DNA of 59,262 nt from Gammaproteobacteria bacterium (lineage in GTDB: Bacteria > Pseudomonadota > Gammaproteobacteria > Thiohalomonadales > Thiohalomonadaceae): the NCBI GenBank assembly GCA_015231435.1, contig JADGBN010000004.1, positions 1-59,262 of the forward strand, given 5' to 3'. The number at the start of each line of letters is the position of its first letter. The stretch's first letter is position 1. The position numbers and the translations under genes were made by a program. Shown here in pieces: positions 35,151 through 44,734 of this stretch. The notes beneath the pieces were generated by a model. The model saw only the letters and a list, made by a program, of their open reading frames with translations. It was not told where the DNA came from and ran no database searches.

Positions 35151-35690
35151 CTAGTTTTTTAGCGGCTCGAGTATGGCATCAAGATTTAGTGAATCACAAA
35201 ACTCTAAAAACTCGTTACGCAGCTGAACAATCGAAAAACTCGCAGGAATACTCACCGTCATGTTGGCGGTAAACATCAGACTACCGGTATGGGGCGCGTT
35301 GTAACTGTCGGTCTCCAGATTAAAGATGTTAATTTCACGCTCGGCAAAAAAACCGGCCAGATCATTCACAATACCGGGGTGATCAAGGGCAATGACATTC
35401 ACCATATAGGGCAGCGCCGCCTCCTGCTCCACCTGCCCCTCGGTGCGACGTGTCATCACCTGCATACCGTTACCCAACGCGGGCAACAGCTTCTCAAGAC
35501 GGGCAATGGTGTCCCACCCCCCCTCGACCAACATGAGGGCAGCAAACTCTCCCCCTAAGACGGTCATGCGACTATCGAGAATATTGCCTCCCGTCTCGCG
35601 TATCGGCTTGGTCAGCGCATCAACAATGCCCGGACGATCATGACTCAACGCTGAGATCACTAAAAATTGCCGTATTTTCTTCTCTACCAC
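35151..35690 (-). CDS. gcvR: Glycine cleavage system regulator GcvR (two ACT domains)
   Basis: 180 aa. The two ACT domains have the turns SALSHDRPGIVD and VIALDHPGIVND at their starts. In E. coli GcvR blocks GcvA at the gcv operon. GTG 35690 is chosen because AGGAG lies 8 bases upstream; the frame stays open 14 codons. It is in an operon with bcp and probably phoH. Confidence 0.88.
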   Translation of the reverse strand: MVEKKIRQFLVISALSHDRPGIVDALTKPIRETGGNILDSRMTVLGGEFAALMLVEGGWDTIARLEKLLPALGNGMQVMTRRTEGQVEQEAALPYMVNVIALDHPGIVNDLAGFFAEREINIFNLETDSYNAPHTGSLMFTANMTVSIPASFSIVQLRNEFLEFCDSLNLDAILEPLKN

Positions 35691-35823
35691 GACATAGACT
35701 CCTGTGAAATAGTTTCCAATCGCCTTTACCAAAGAGCGGACGTTACTTTACCAGATAACAGCACCGCAGCGCAGTGCCATCCAGCGTTCACACCGACCAC
35801 CCCCATTTCCCATGATTTTGGGT

Positions 35824-35880
35824 GATACCCTTGCTACTTGGAATTGCAGGGTCGTTGGCTGCAGTCGCTCACCCCAATCA
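35824..35880. repeat. Rearranged, degenerate copy of the palindromic repeat
   Basis: A left-arm part GATACCCTTGCTACTTGGAA is joined to an inverted right part: the reverse complement of 35862-35880 is TGATTGGGGTGAGCGACTG, exactly as in copies A and C. The hairpin centre is missing. It lies between gcvR and the DUF2202 gene. Confidence 0.65.
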
Positions 35881-35886
35881 AAAAAC

Positions 35887-35915
35887 TTGACGTGGGAAAT
35901 TTTACCGCATAAACT
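35887..35915 (+). promoter_or_regulatory. Sigma70 promoter candidate for the DUF2202 lipoprotein gene
   Basis: TTGACG (5 of 6) and TAAACT (4 of 6) are 17 bases apart, giving a leader of about 55 bases. A GGGAATTTTTCCC palindrome lies in the leader. It begins right after the rearranged repeat. Confidence 0.48.
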
Positions 35916-35976
35916 AATTTCTGTTGAGGGAATTTTTCCCACACATGAATTTGTTACCCTTAATTTGGAGATTATC

Positions 35977-36756
35977 ATGAAAACGCATTTTGCAGTCATT
36001 ATCCTGCTCACCACCCAACTCCTTCTCGCAGGCTGCCTCGATGACAGCGACAGTAACGATACCCAGCTACCGCCTGAGCAGAGCAACGGCAGCACATCCT
36101 CTCCTGCAAACAGCACCGCAGACGAGGTGCTCAATGTCGACACCGAGGGCAACACCACCATCAGTGGTAGCAGCCTGGAGGTAGCGCTTGCTGCAACGCC
36201 AAACGATCTCTTGCTTAATAGCGCCGAAACAGAGGGGGTTATCTGGATGCGCGAAGAGGAGAAACTTGCCCGCGATACCTATCTAGCACTTTATAAAGTG
36301 ACCAACCTGCAAATCTTCAGCAATATCGCCAGTAGCGAAGCCAGCCATGCCGCCGCAGTCAAACAGCTGCTTGATAAATATGGCATTGCCGATCCAATGA
36401 TTGTCGATGTCGAAGGACAGTTCAGCAACCCTGACCTGCAAGCGCTCTATGGCAACCTCGTCAATCAGGGCAGCGCCTCCCTCACTGCCGCCCTTGAGGT
36501 GGGTGCTGAAATTGAGGATCTCGATATTTACGATCTGCAAACCTTAAGCAGCGAGACCAGCAACAGTGACCTGCTTCTGGTTTACAGCACTCTCGAACTC
36601 GGTTCGCGTAACCACTTACGCAGCTTTATTCGCCAGCTCACGGCGAATGGCGGCAGCTATACGCCTAAGTATATAAGTCAGGACGCCTTTAACGCGATTG
36701 TCGAAAGCGACACCGAGCGCGGCAGTAGTAACGGTTACGCCACAAAAGGGCGGTAA
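35977..36756 (+). CDS. DUF2202 lipoprotein
   Basis: 259 aa. Lipoprotein signal peptide with lipobox LAGC, then a low-complexity Asp/Ser/Asn linker (about 22-55), then a DUF2202 domain of about 200 residues, which looks ferritin-like (WMREEEKLARDTYLALY, ASSEASHAAAVKQLLDKYG, SRNHLRSF), with Glu and His residues placed to bind metal. Function is unknown. Start at ATG 35977 after TTGGAG; the upstream open frame has no similarity. It interrupts the usual gcvR-dapA adjacency. Confidence 0.83.
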   Translation: MKTHFAVIILLTTQLLLAGCLDDSDSNDTQLPPEQSNGSTSSPANSTADEVLNVDTEGNTTISGSSLEVALAATPNDLLLNSAETEGVIWMREEEKLARDTYLALYKVTNLQIFSNIASSEASHAAAVKQLLDKYGIADPMIVDVEGQFSNPDLQALYGNLVNQGSASLTAALEVGAEIEDLDIYDLQTLSSETSNSDLLLVYSTLELGSRNHLRSFIRQLTANGGSYTPKYISQDAFNAIVESDTERGSSNGYATKGR

Positions 36757-36906
36757 ACAGCCATGACGCATTAGCGACCAGCAACGACTTCAGATCCCTC
36801 TCTTGTTGCGGCGCGTTAATCCCACGGTCAGCAGTGGCGGCTGGACAGTGACACCCCGGCCACCCGGGTGAAGTAAACTTTATCGGTGACTAAAGGGCAT
36901 CGCTAC

Positions 36907-36935
36907 TTGTCATCACCCCGCCCCACAAGTAACAT
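36907..36935 (+). promoter_or_regulatory. Sigma70 promoter candidate for dapA
   Basis: TTGTCA (5 of 6) and TAACAT (4 of 6) are 17 bases apart, giving a leader of about 60 bases before dapA. Confidence 0.43.
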
Positions 36936-37002
36936 TAAGCGCTTTTTACGGCAGGCTGTTGATGCCGCCCTTCTCCTCACTAAATATCCGCCGGAGTTTG
37001 CA

Positions 37003-37878
37003 ATGTTTCAAGGCAGTATGGTCGCTATCGTTACACCCATGCACGATGATGGTTCGCTCGATTTCCCGGCAATGGAGCGACTGGTTAAACGCCACCTTGA
37101 AGCGCAAACAGATGCGATTGTCGTCGTCGGAACCACCGGGGAGTCGGCAACCCTCGACGAGGATGAGCACTGCGAAGTGATTCAGCAGATGGTCAAAATG
37201 GTCGCTGGCAAAATCCCGGTGATTGCAGGTACCGGCGCCAACTCAACCCGCGAAGCGATCACCCTGACCCGCTGTGCCGCCAAGGCAGGGGCTGATGCGG
37301 CTCTGCTGGTAACGCCCTATTATAACAAGCCGACCCAAGAGGGGCTTTTTCAACACTTTAGCGCCATCGCGCAGGCGGTTGCCATTCCCCAGATCCTCTA
37401 CAATGTACCGGGTCGTACCGGCTGCGATATGCTTAACAGCACTGTCGAGCGCCTTGCGGATATTGAAAATATTGTCGGCATTAAGGATGCAACGGGCAAT
37501 ATGGAGCGCGGCACCGATCTGATTGCCAGGGTTGCGGGGCGTATGGATGTCTATAGTGGTGATGATGCAACCACCATGGAGCTCATTCGTCGTGGTGCCA
37601 AAGGGTGTATTTCAGTCACCGCCAACGTCATGCCAGCCCAGATGCACCAGCTTTGCCAGGCCGCGCTGGCAGGTGACTTTAATAGTGCCGAACAGCTGAA
37701 TCAGCAGTTAATGCCACTGCATACTAACCTCTTTCTTGAATCAAACCCGATTCCGGTCAAATGGGCACTGCACATGATGGGGCTCATCTCCGCCGGTATT
37801 CGTCTGCCGCTAACACCCTTGGCTATTGATAAACGCACCACTTTGCAGCAGGCGATGCAGCAAAGCGGAGCGATCTAA
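37003..37878 (+). CDS. dapA: 4-hydroxy-tetrahydrodipicolinate synthase
   Basis: 291 aa (E. coli has 292). It condenses pyruvate with aspartate semialdehyde in lysine and peptidoglycan precursor synthesis. Key parts: SMVAIVTPM, GTTGESATL, YNVPGRTGCDM, and the Schiff-base lysine in GIKDATGN. Start at ATG 37003 (MFQGSMVAIV) with GGAG upstream; the frame is open further. First gene of dapA-bamC-purC. Confidence 0.96.
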   Translation: MFQGSMVAIVTPMHDDGSLDFPAMERLVKRHLEAQTDAIVVVGTTGESATLDEDEHCEVIQQMVKMVAGKIPVIAGTGANSTREAITLTRCAAKAGADAALLVTPYYNKPTQEGLFQHFSAIAQAVAIPQILYNVPGRTGCDMLNSTVERLADIENIVGIKDATGNMERGTDLIARVAGRMDVYSGDDATTMELIRRGAKGCISVTANVMPAQMHQLCQAALAGDFNSAEQLNQQLMPLHTNLFLESNPIPVKWALHMMGLISAGIRLPLTPLAIDKRTTLQQAMQQSGAI

Positions 37879-37881
37879 CTC

Positions 37882-38910
37882 ATGCAGTTACCCTTAAACC
37901 TGCACCCCGCCAAACCTCCTCTGCGCCCCTTATACCGTTACCCCTGCTCAATTCTGCTTCTTGCCAGCCTGAGCGCAGCGCTGGCTGGCTGCGGCTCTGC
38001 GCCCAAAACCATTAACGGTGAGAGTTTGCCACCGCTGGAACTCCCCCCGGGAATGGTGATGGCGGATGGTATCGATCTGCTGCCGATTCCCACCGACAAC
38101 AGTCACGCCACCAGCAGCCGCGCCTGCGCCGAAAGTGAAGCACTGCTTCCCGCCTATCACGGGATTACGCTACAGGGTTCAGGCAGCGAACGCTGGTTAA
38201 GCGTCGCTACGGTTGACGCCGCGCTCTGGCCACACCTGGAGAACTTCTGGGAGCGTGCCGGCTTTAAGCTAACGATAAACCGCCCCGCCTACGGCATTAT
38301 CGAAACCTACTGGCACGAGAGCAACGATGAACGCTTTGTCACCCCACAGCGCGACAAATTTCGAATGCGTCTGGAGCAGGTGGATAACCATAGTGAAATC
38401 TACCTGAGCCACTATGGTGCCAGTACCGCCAGCAAAGCGACCATTCATGAAGAGGCGGCATGGCAGCAACGTCCCCGCGACAGTGCGCTTGAGGCGGAGT
38501 ATCTCCAGCGCCTTGCGCTCTTTCTTGGCGAACGCACGCCACCGGCGCTCATTGATCAGAACAGTCAGGAGTACCCGCTGGAGGGTGGCGTACTAACCCT
38601 GCCCATTGACTTTGATCGCGCTTGGCGCAAGGTGGGAATGGCGCTTGATCGCAGCGGCTCGGTGATCAACGACCGTAACCGTGCGGCGGGAATCTACTAT
38701 GTTGAAGAGCTTAATCTGCTCGATGATATTGACAGCAGCCCCGGCTGGTTTAGTAGCACCTTTGGCGGCAAACAGTCATTTAACACCCCGCTGCAGGTGA
38801 TTATTAAAGGGAGCGCCGATAACCTGCAGAGCGAAGTGCGTCTTCAGGGTGCCGCAACCCCGGAGCAGGCAGAGCGTATTCTGAAAACCATTCGTCAGGG
38901 GCTGAAATAG
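37882..38910 (+). CDS. bamC: Outer-membrane assembly lipoprotein BamC
   Basis: 342 aa with a lipoprotein signal (LAGC, Cys37). An unstructured N-terminal segment (residues about 38-90) binds BamD in E. coli, followed by two helix-grip domains. It sits 3 bases after dapA, as in E. coli dapA-nlpB. The N-terminus before the signal is long and proline-rich (about 20 residues), so the true start could be slightly downstream, but no better ribosome-binding site is visible. Confidence 0.88.
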   Translation: MQLPLNLHPAKPPLRPLYRYPCSILLLASLSAALAGCGSAPKTINGESLPPLELPPGMVMADGIDLLPIPTDNSHATSSRACAESEALLPAYHGITLQGSGSERWLSVATVDAALWPHLENFWERAGFKLTINRPAYGIIETYWHESNDERFVTPQRDKFRMRLEQVDNHSEIYLSHYGASTASKATIHEEAAWQQRPRDSALEAEYLQRLALFLGERTPPALIDQNSQEYPLEGGVLTLPIDFDRAWRKVGMALDRSGSVINDRNRAAGIYYVEELNLLDDIDSSPGWFSSTFGGKQSFNTPLQVIIKGSADNLQSEVRLQGAATPEQAERILKTIRQGLK

Positions 38911-38959
38911 CCCGTTTTGTCCCACTTGCCCGATTACCGACGCAATTACAGGAGTTATG

Positions 38960-39682
38960 ATGCAACCGTTGTCCCGACTCGAAAAACTTTACGAAGGCAA
39001 AGCAAAATCTGTCTATACCACCGCCGATCCCGAGCGGCTGATTCTCCACTTTCGCAACGACACCTCTGCCTTTGATGGTCTGCGCATTGAGCAACTCGCT
39101 CGTAAAGGGCGCGTTAACAACCTCTTTAACGACTTTATTATGCGCAAACTTGAGGAGCAGGGTGTCGCTACCCAGCGTGTTGCGCTGCTTAGCGATGAGG
39201 AGAGTGTCGTCAAACGCCTAGAGATGATCCCTATTGAGTGCGTCGTGCGTAATATCGCCACAGGTTCGTTGGTTAAGCGCCTTGGGGTGACCGATGGCAT
39301 GGATCTAATCCCCCCGACCTTTGAGTTTTTTCTTAAAAACGATGCGCTGCACGATCCGATGGTCAACGACTACCACATTCGCAGCTTTGGCTGGGCGAGC
39401 GATAGCGAAATCGCTGCGATGAAGGAGACCAGTTTGCGCATTAACACCATCCTCAGCAAACGCTTTAAAGAGGCCGGGATGCTGCTGGTTGATTACAAAC
39501 TCGAATTTGGTCGCTTTCACGGAGAACTGCTGCTTGGCGATGAGTTCAGCCCCGATGGCTGTCGCCTTTGGGATATCGATACCCGCAAAAAACTGGATAA
39601 AGATCGCTTCCGTCAGGGTCTGGGGGGTGTTGTCGAGGCCTATGAAGAGGTCGCGCACCGCCTCGGTGTTCCCAATATCTGA
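38960..39682 (+). CDS. purC: Phosphoribosylaminoimidazole-succinocarboxamide synthase (SAICAR synthetase)
   Basis: 240 aa. It ligates aspartate to CAIR in purine synthesis. Motifs: [33 protein letters not shown] and [17 protein letters not shown] sits 5 bases before ATG 38960; an ATG 3 bases earlier is too close to it. It follows bamC, as in E. coli. Confidence 0.95.
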   Translation: MQPLSRLEKLYEGKAKSVYTTADPERLILHFRNDTSAFDGLRIEQLARKGRVNNLFNDFIMRKLEEQGVATQRVALLSDEESVVKRLEMIPIECVVRNIATGSLVKRLGVTDGMDLIPPTFEFFLKNDALHDPMVNDYHIRSFGWASDSEIAAMKETSLRINTILSKRFKEAGMLLVDYKLEFGRFHGELLLGDEFSPDGCRLWDIDTRKKLDKDRFRQGLGGVVEAYEEVAHRLGVPNI

Positions 39683-39735
39683 ATCACCACCCCTTCTGAC
39701 CGCAAGCAACCGCTGTTAAGCCGCACGGGGGAGCC

Positions 39736-41565
39736 ATGCCAGACTATAGCGAAGACCTTATTAATAGTGAAAGCGCCGTTACCCTGCACGGTCTCTTTGC
39801 CAAACGCTGCCAGCGCTCTCCCGAACGCAGCGCCTACATTCAGTATGATAACCAGCAGAACCAGTGGCAACACTATAGCTGGAGAGCGGTAGCGACCCGT
39901 GTCGCCCAACTACAGCAGACGCTGCAACAACTCCCCCTCGAAACGGGCGATCGGGTTGCTATTAGCCTTAAAAACGGCTGTGACTGGATTGTCTTTGAGC
40001 AGGCTGCGCTCGGGCTTGGCCTAGTTGTCATACCCCTCTATACCGATGACCGTCCGGAAAATATCGCCTACATTATTGAGGATGCCGGCGTTAAATGTCT
40101 GCTGCTCCAGGATGCGGCGCGGTGGCGGCGCATTCAACCGACCCTCAAGGAGGAGACCGCTCTGCAGTGGGTCTATCTGCATCACGGCAGTGCTGAGGAG
40201 AGTGAGGAGAGTAAAGAGAGAGGTGGCACCGAGGTGCGACTGCTACCACAGCAGCCATCCGCCAGCGACGCCCCCCTCATCACTCGCGAAATTGACGGCC
40301 ACACCCTGGCCACGATTGTCTATACCTCCGGTACCACAGGTCGCCCCAAAGGGGTGATGCTCAGCCATCACAATATTCTTTCAATTGCCCATGCCGCCCT
40401 CACCATGGTGGATGTCTACCGCGAAGATCGCTTTCTCTCCTTTCTCCCTATCTCTCATACGCTGGAGCGCACCGCCGGTTACTATCTGCCGATGATGTCC
40501 GGATCAACGGTCGGTTTCTCGCGCTCGGTCGCACAACTGGCTGATGATATGGCGGCGCTGCAACCTACGGTAATGGTCGTGGTGCCGCGTATTTTTGAGC
40601 GCATTTACAGCAAACTGCAAGCCCAGCTGCAACAGGGCAGCCTGACGAAACGACTTATCTTTAACTACGCCGTTAGCGTCGGCTGGCAGCACTTTGAGTA
40701 CCAACAGAAGCGTCGCCACTGGCACCCGCGCCTGCTACTCCAGCCACTGCTGCATCGACTCGTCGGCGAGAAAGTCCTCGCCCGCTTTGGCGGACGCCTA
40801 CGCCTTGCGGTATCGGGGGGCGCGCCGCTTGGACAGCAGATAGCCCGCACCTTTATTGGTCTGGGCATCCCCCTGTTGCAGGGTTATGGCCTGACTGAAA
40901 CCAGCCCGGTGGTCAGCGTTAACCTACCGGATCGCAATGATCCCCAAAGCGTTGGTGTGCCGCTGCGCGGTGTCGAGGTGCGTATCGGCAAGCGTGACGA
41001 GCTGTTAATTAAGGGGCCTGGGGTGATGCTCGGCTACTGGAATAACCACGCCGCCACCGCCAAAATGGTTGATAACCACGGCTGGCTTCATAGCGGCGAT
41101 CAGGCACGCATTGAAAACGGCCATATCTACATTACCGGACGCATTAAAGATATTCTTGTCCTCTCCAATGGCGAAAAGATCCCCCCTGGGGATATAGAGC
41201 TGGCAATTGCCAATGACGCCCTAGTCGAGCAGGTTTTAGTGATTGGCGAGGGACAGCCCTTTCTGGCTGCGCTGGTGGTGCTTAATGCCGAAAACTGGCC
41301 CGCCTTTGCCCAGCGCGCTGGCTTGGACCCGATGAGTGCTGAAAACCTTCACCACAAAACCATTCACAGCCAAATCATTAACCACATTCGTCAACAGCTG
41401 CACGGCTTTCCTGCCTACGCAAAAATTCGTAAAGTCGCCTTAACCCTCGAACCCTGGACAGTTGACAACGGCATGCTGACACCGACGCTAAAGGTGAAAC
41501 GGCAACAGGTGCTTAGCCACTTTGCAAAAGAGGTGGCGGCAATTTACGATGAGGTCAGCAACTAA
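39736..41565 (+). CDS. Long-chain fatty acid-CoA ligase-like AMP-forming synthetase
   Basis: 609 aa. AMP-binding signature YTSGTTGRPKG (about residue 200), then GYGLTETSPV, SGDQARIENG and GRIKDILVLSNGEKIPP. It activates fatty acids to acyl-CoA through an acyl-adenylate. GGGGAG precedes the ATG. It is a probable last gene of the dapA set (53-base gap). Its acyl chain preference cannot be told from the sequence. Confidence 0.9.
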   Translation: MPDYSEDLINSESAVTLHGLFAKRCQRSPERSAYIQYDNQQNQWQHYSWRAVATRVAQLQQTLQQLPLETGDRVAISLKNGCDWIVFEQAALGLGLVVIPLYTDDRPENIAYIIEDAGVKCLLLQDAARWRRIQPTLKEETALQWVYLHHGSAEESEESKERGGTEVRLLPQQPSASDAPLITREIDGHTLATIVYTSGTTGRPKGVMLSHHNILSIAHAALTMVDVYREDRFLSFLPISHTLERTAGYYLPMMSGSTVGFSRSVAQLADDMAALQPTVMVVVPRIFERIYSKLQAQLQQGSLTKRLIFNYAVSVGWQHFEYQQKRRHWHPRLLLQPLLHRLVGEKVLARFGGRLRLAVSGGAPLGQQIARTFIGLGIPLLQGYGLTETSPVVSVNLPDRNDPQSVGVPLRGVEVRIGKRDELLIKGPGVMLGYWNNHAATAKMVDNHGWLHSGDQARIENGHIYITGRIKDILVLSNGEKIPPGDIELAIANDALVEQVLVIGEGQPFLAALVVLNAENWPAFAQRAGLDPMSAENLHHKTIHSQIINHIRQQLHGFPAYAKIRKVALTLEPWTVDNGMLTPTLKVKRQQVLSHFAKEVAAIYDEVSN

Positions 41566-41600
41566 CACGCCCTTAACTCCGGCGACGCCAACTTCCTCAG

Positions 41601-42809
41601 TTAAATTGCCTCAGTTAATTGCCGCTCCGGCAGAGGTAGCTTAAGGGTAAAACAGGCCCCTCGCTCGCCGTTCTCAACCGTTAGCTCCCCCTGATTTTTA
41701 TTAACAATCTGGCGACAGAGATAGAGACCAATGCCGCTTCCGCCCTGATCCCCCTTCGTGGTAAAGCCGGGGTCAAAAATATGGGGTATCACCGCCTCGG
41801 GGATGCCGCCGGCACTATCGCAAACCGTCACCACCACCGCAGCTTCGCTATGACTAAAAGTAAAGAAGATCTCCCGTGACTCACTAAGGCGTTCGCTAAA
41901 AACGTCGCGGGCATTGACTATCAGATTGATAAAAATATGTTTAATCTCATTGGCAATACCATGAACCAACAGCGGCGGTTCATCAGCCTGCTGCGGCAGC
42001 AGATAACAGTGAATTCGCTGGCTGCGCAGCTCATCCGTCATTAACAGTAAAACACTCTCCAGCGTCTGGCGTAAATCAACCGATTGCAGCGCTTTATCGG
42101 GTCGAAAAAAGCTACGAAACTCCGTCAGGGTATGGTTAAGGTGATCCAGCTGACGATTAAATCGTGTTAAATAGTCCTCAATATAGGCAGCATCGACACG
42201 TCCATCCTGCCAGTCTAGCGGTAACATCTGGGTATTCATGGAGATCGCGTTCAGCGGCTGCTTCCACTGATGCGCGATAGCATCCATCATCTCGCCAATG
42301 GCCGCCATTCGCGAGCGCTGTTGTAACAACTTCTCCTGTAGCTGACGCTTTGCCACCTCCTCCTCCACCCGCTTTTCCAGCTGCAGACGGTACTCATCCA
42401 GCTTGCGATAGGCATTACTTAAGGCAAACTGGGTACGAATACGACTGCGTAAAATGGCGGCATTGAGCGGCTTGGTAATATAATCCGCCGCACCCACCTG
42501 AAGGCCGTACACCTCATCTTCACTACCATCACGGGCGGTTAAAAAGATCACCGGAATCGCCGCAAAACGCGGATCTTGCTTGAGCCAGCGACAGACCGCA
42601 TAACCATCCATATCGGGCATCATGATATCGAGCAGAATCAGATCTGGCGGATAACGTTGCACCAACTCAATCGCCAGTATGCCACCACTGGCAGCAATCA
42701 CCTTATAATCATCCCGCAGCGTCTCCCCGACCAGGGTAATATTGGCAGGAATATCATCAACAACCATCACCGTCTGACGTACCGCTGCTACGTCACTCTG
42801 AGTCTCCAT
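41601..42809 (-). CDS. Receiver-histidine kinase hybrid (REC-HK), cytoplasmic
   Basis: 402 aa. An N-terminal receiver (about 12-130; DDIPAN, phospho-Asp in LLDIMMPDMDG, TKPLN) is followed by a coiled linker, HisKA with phospho-His in AIAHQWKQPL, then HATPase (GGSGIGLYLCR). The input is thus a phosphorylated receiver rather than a membrane sensor. GGGGGG precedes the ATG. It is divergent from the chemoreceptor gene, across 144 bases with its promoter. Confidence 0.9.
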   Translation of the reverse strand: METQSDVAAVRQTVMVVDDIPANITLVGETLRDDYKVIAASGGILAIELVQRYPPDLILLDIMMPDMDGYAVCRWLKQDPRFAAIPVIFLTARDGSEDEVYGLQVGAADYITKPLNAAILRSRIRTQFALSNAYRKLDEYRLQLEKRVEEEVAKRQLQEKLLQQRSRMAAIGEMMDAIAHQWKQPLNAISMNTQMLPLDWQDGRVDAAYIEDYLTRFNRQLDHLNHTLTEFRSFFRPDKALQSVDLRQTLESVLLLMTDELRSQRIHCYLLPQQADEPPLLVHGIANEIKHIFINLIVNARDVFSERLSESREIFFTFSHSEAAVVVTVCDSAGGIPEAVIPHIFDPGFTTKGDQGGSGIGLYLCRQIVNKNQGELTVENGERGACFTLKLPLPERQLTEAI

Positions 42810-42874
42810 CTGCCCCCCTTATCCGTTATCACCACTGCATCGGTGAACGCCACCTAATGAACTTTAACTTTAAC

Positions 42875-42903
42875 TTGACCTCACATAGGTAAAATCATAG
42901 CAT
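42875..42903 (+). promoter_or_regulatory. Sigma70 promoter candidate for the CZB chemoreceptor gene
   Basis: TTGACC (5 of 6), 17 bases, TAGCAT (4 of 6), with the gene 50 bases further on. Upstream is an ACTTTAACTTTAACTT short tandem repeat. Confidence 0.47.
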
Positions 42904-42953
42904 GACTGGCAGCTACCTATTTAATATTTACGATGACTACGTTAAGGGGCATT

Positions 42954-44312
42954 ATGATTTTTTCCCGTCTTTTTAACAATCAACAGGCATCCAGCACTCA
43001 AAGTGCCAGAATGGCCGCTGCTGACGCCAACATTCGGCGTGAGGAAGAGAATCAGCGGGAGGATGAGCTTACTCAGTTACGCGAAATATTCTTAATTGCC
43101 AGTGACGATCCAGTCATCGTCAGCGACCGTAACGGTAATCTGCTACGGCAAAACCGTGCCGCCAGTGAGCACCAGATAGCCACACCCGATCTGCTTTTAC
43201 AGCTGCTGCACCATAAGAGTGCCTTTATTACTATTAAAGATTGCCAACACGCCCTTACCCGCCATCTGATTAGTGGTCATGCGATTCTCTATAGCCTTAA
43301 GCCCCTGAATGTACTCGATACCAATCAGGAACACCCCATTCTTACCGGTCACCACCGCGCCCTTTTTACCATTTTGAAGGAGACGCAGCGCAACTTTTCC
43401 GTCCTTCTTGAAAAGCTGAAAAATTTAAAGAGTGAGTCCTCCGAGACCGCCGCCTCCACCACCCAGGTTCTGCAACAGGTCACCCAATCTGCCAGCAGCA
43501 TGGGTGTACTGAGCGAAAAGACCAGTTCAGCAGTCTCCAGTGCCGATGCCTTACATCAAAGCAGTCAGGCGATTCTTAACATCACCACGCTCATTAAAGG
43601 CATCGCCAACAAAACCAATCTTCTGGCGCTTAATGCCGCCATCGAGGCGGCGCGCGCCGGCGAACATGGTCGCGGTTTTTCGGTCGTTGCCGAAGAGGTT
43701 CGCCAGCTTGCCGAAAAGACCCAGAATGCCACCGCACAGATCAATCAGACGGTACAGACACTCCTTGCCGAAAGTAACAGCGTGCGGGAGGTCATTAATG
43801 AGACCAACCATGTCGTCAGTGATACGCAAACCCTAATTAACTCGCTGCGTAGTGACATTAGCTCCTTTGGCAAAACCGCCAATCGCAACATCTTCGAGAT
43901 GGAGCATCTTGCCGATATTATCTTTACCTCACTGGCAAAGATTGACCATGCCATTTATAAAACCAATGTCTATTCCATGCTTTTTGGTGAAGAGCATGAG
44001 TTTAAAAAAGTAAGCCATCACGACTGCCGGCTGGGCAAGTGGTATGAACAGGGTGCCGGTAAAGAGAGTTTTAGTGAAACCAAAAGCTATGGCACACTGC
44101 TTAACCCGCATGCCGCCGTTCATGAAAACGCCAACATCCTAGCCGCCTTCTGCGCCGAGGGAAAGGTCGCCTGCAGTAATGGTGAAATCGTTAATCTGAT
44201 TGCTAAAATTGAGAATGCCAGTAAACAGGTTTATGCCGTTTTAGATAAAATTGTCGATGAAAAAAGCGATATTATGATGGACAGCGCACAGAAGACACTC
44301 TTCACCCGATAG
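42954..44312 (+). CDS. Soluble chemoreceptor with C-terminal CZB zinc-binding domain
   Basis: 452 aa, no membrane segment. Residues about 40-100 may form a PAS-like domain ([17 protein letters not shown]). The MCP signalling domain (about 150-300) has the conserved hairpin [19 protein letters not shown]. The CZB domain (about 310-420) has [21 protein letters not shown] and HAAVHENA; in other bacteria this zinc site senses zinc or hypochlorous acid. Start ATG 42954 after AAGGGG; a GTG-less ATG 7 codons upstream lacks a site. It is followed at once by a lone receiver and a kinase. Confidence 0.9.
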   Translation: MIFSRLFNNQQASSTQSARMAAADANIRREEENQREDELTQLREIFLIASDDPVIVSDRNGNLLRQNRAASEHQIATPDLLLQLLHHKSAFITIKDCQHALTRHLISGHAILYSLKPLNVLDTNQEHPILTGHHRALFTILKETQRNFSVLLEKLKNLKSESSETAASTTQVLQQVTQSASSMGVLSEKTSSAVSSADALHQSSQAILNITTLIKGIANKTNLLALNAAIEAARAGEHGRGFSVVAEEVRQLAEKTQNATAQINQTVQTLLAESNSVREVINETNHVVSDTQTLINSLRSDISSFGKTANRNIFEMEHLADIIFTSLAKIDHAIYKTNVYSMLFGEEHEFKKVSHHDCRLGKWYEQGAGKESFSETKSYGTLLNPHAAVHENANILAAFCAEGKVACSNGEIVNLIAKIENASKQVYAVLDKIVDEKSDIMMDSAQKTLFTR

Positions 44313-44363
44313 CGTTAATCACCCCTTTTATTCATAACTGACCCTTCGCCTTCAGGAGAACCC

Positions 44364-44732
44364 ATGCATACGCTAGCTATTGTCGATGATGATTGTGAAA
44401 TACTTGATGTGTTTAAGCGCTTCTTCTCCGCCAAGGAGAATATTCGCGTGATGACCTACTCCGAGCCGCAAACGGCACTGGAGAGTCTGGCTAAAAACCC
44501 GGTCGATCTGATTCTTCTTGATATTATGATGCCGAAACTGGATGGTCTCGATTTTCTAAAAAAACTCAAAGAGAGGCATATTCGCAGCAAGGTGATTATG
44601 GTCACTGCCCACTCGACGCTGGATCGTATTCTGGTCAGCCATAAATTTGATGCAGCAGACTTTGTCACCAAACCCGTTAACCTTAACGAACTCTACAACA
44701 AGATAGAAAATATTCTCAGCAAACCGAGCTAA
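44364..44732 (+). CDS. Single-domain response regulator
   Basis: 122 aa, receiver only: Asp8-Asp10 (VDDD), phospho-acceptor Asp53 (LLDIMMP), Thr (VTAHS) and Lys in TKPVN. There is no output domain, so it must act by binding a partner. It lies 51 bases after the chemoreceptor; AGGAG precedes the ATG. The following kinase begins 2 bases after its stop. Confidence 0.9.
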   Translation: MHTLAIVDDDCEILDVFKRFFSAKENIRVMTYSEPQTALESLAKNPVDLILLDIMMPKLDGLDFLKKLKERHIRSKVIMVTAHSTLDRILVSHKFDAADFVTKPVNLNELYNKIENILSKPS

Positions 44733-44734
44733 TC

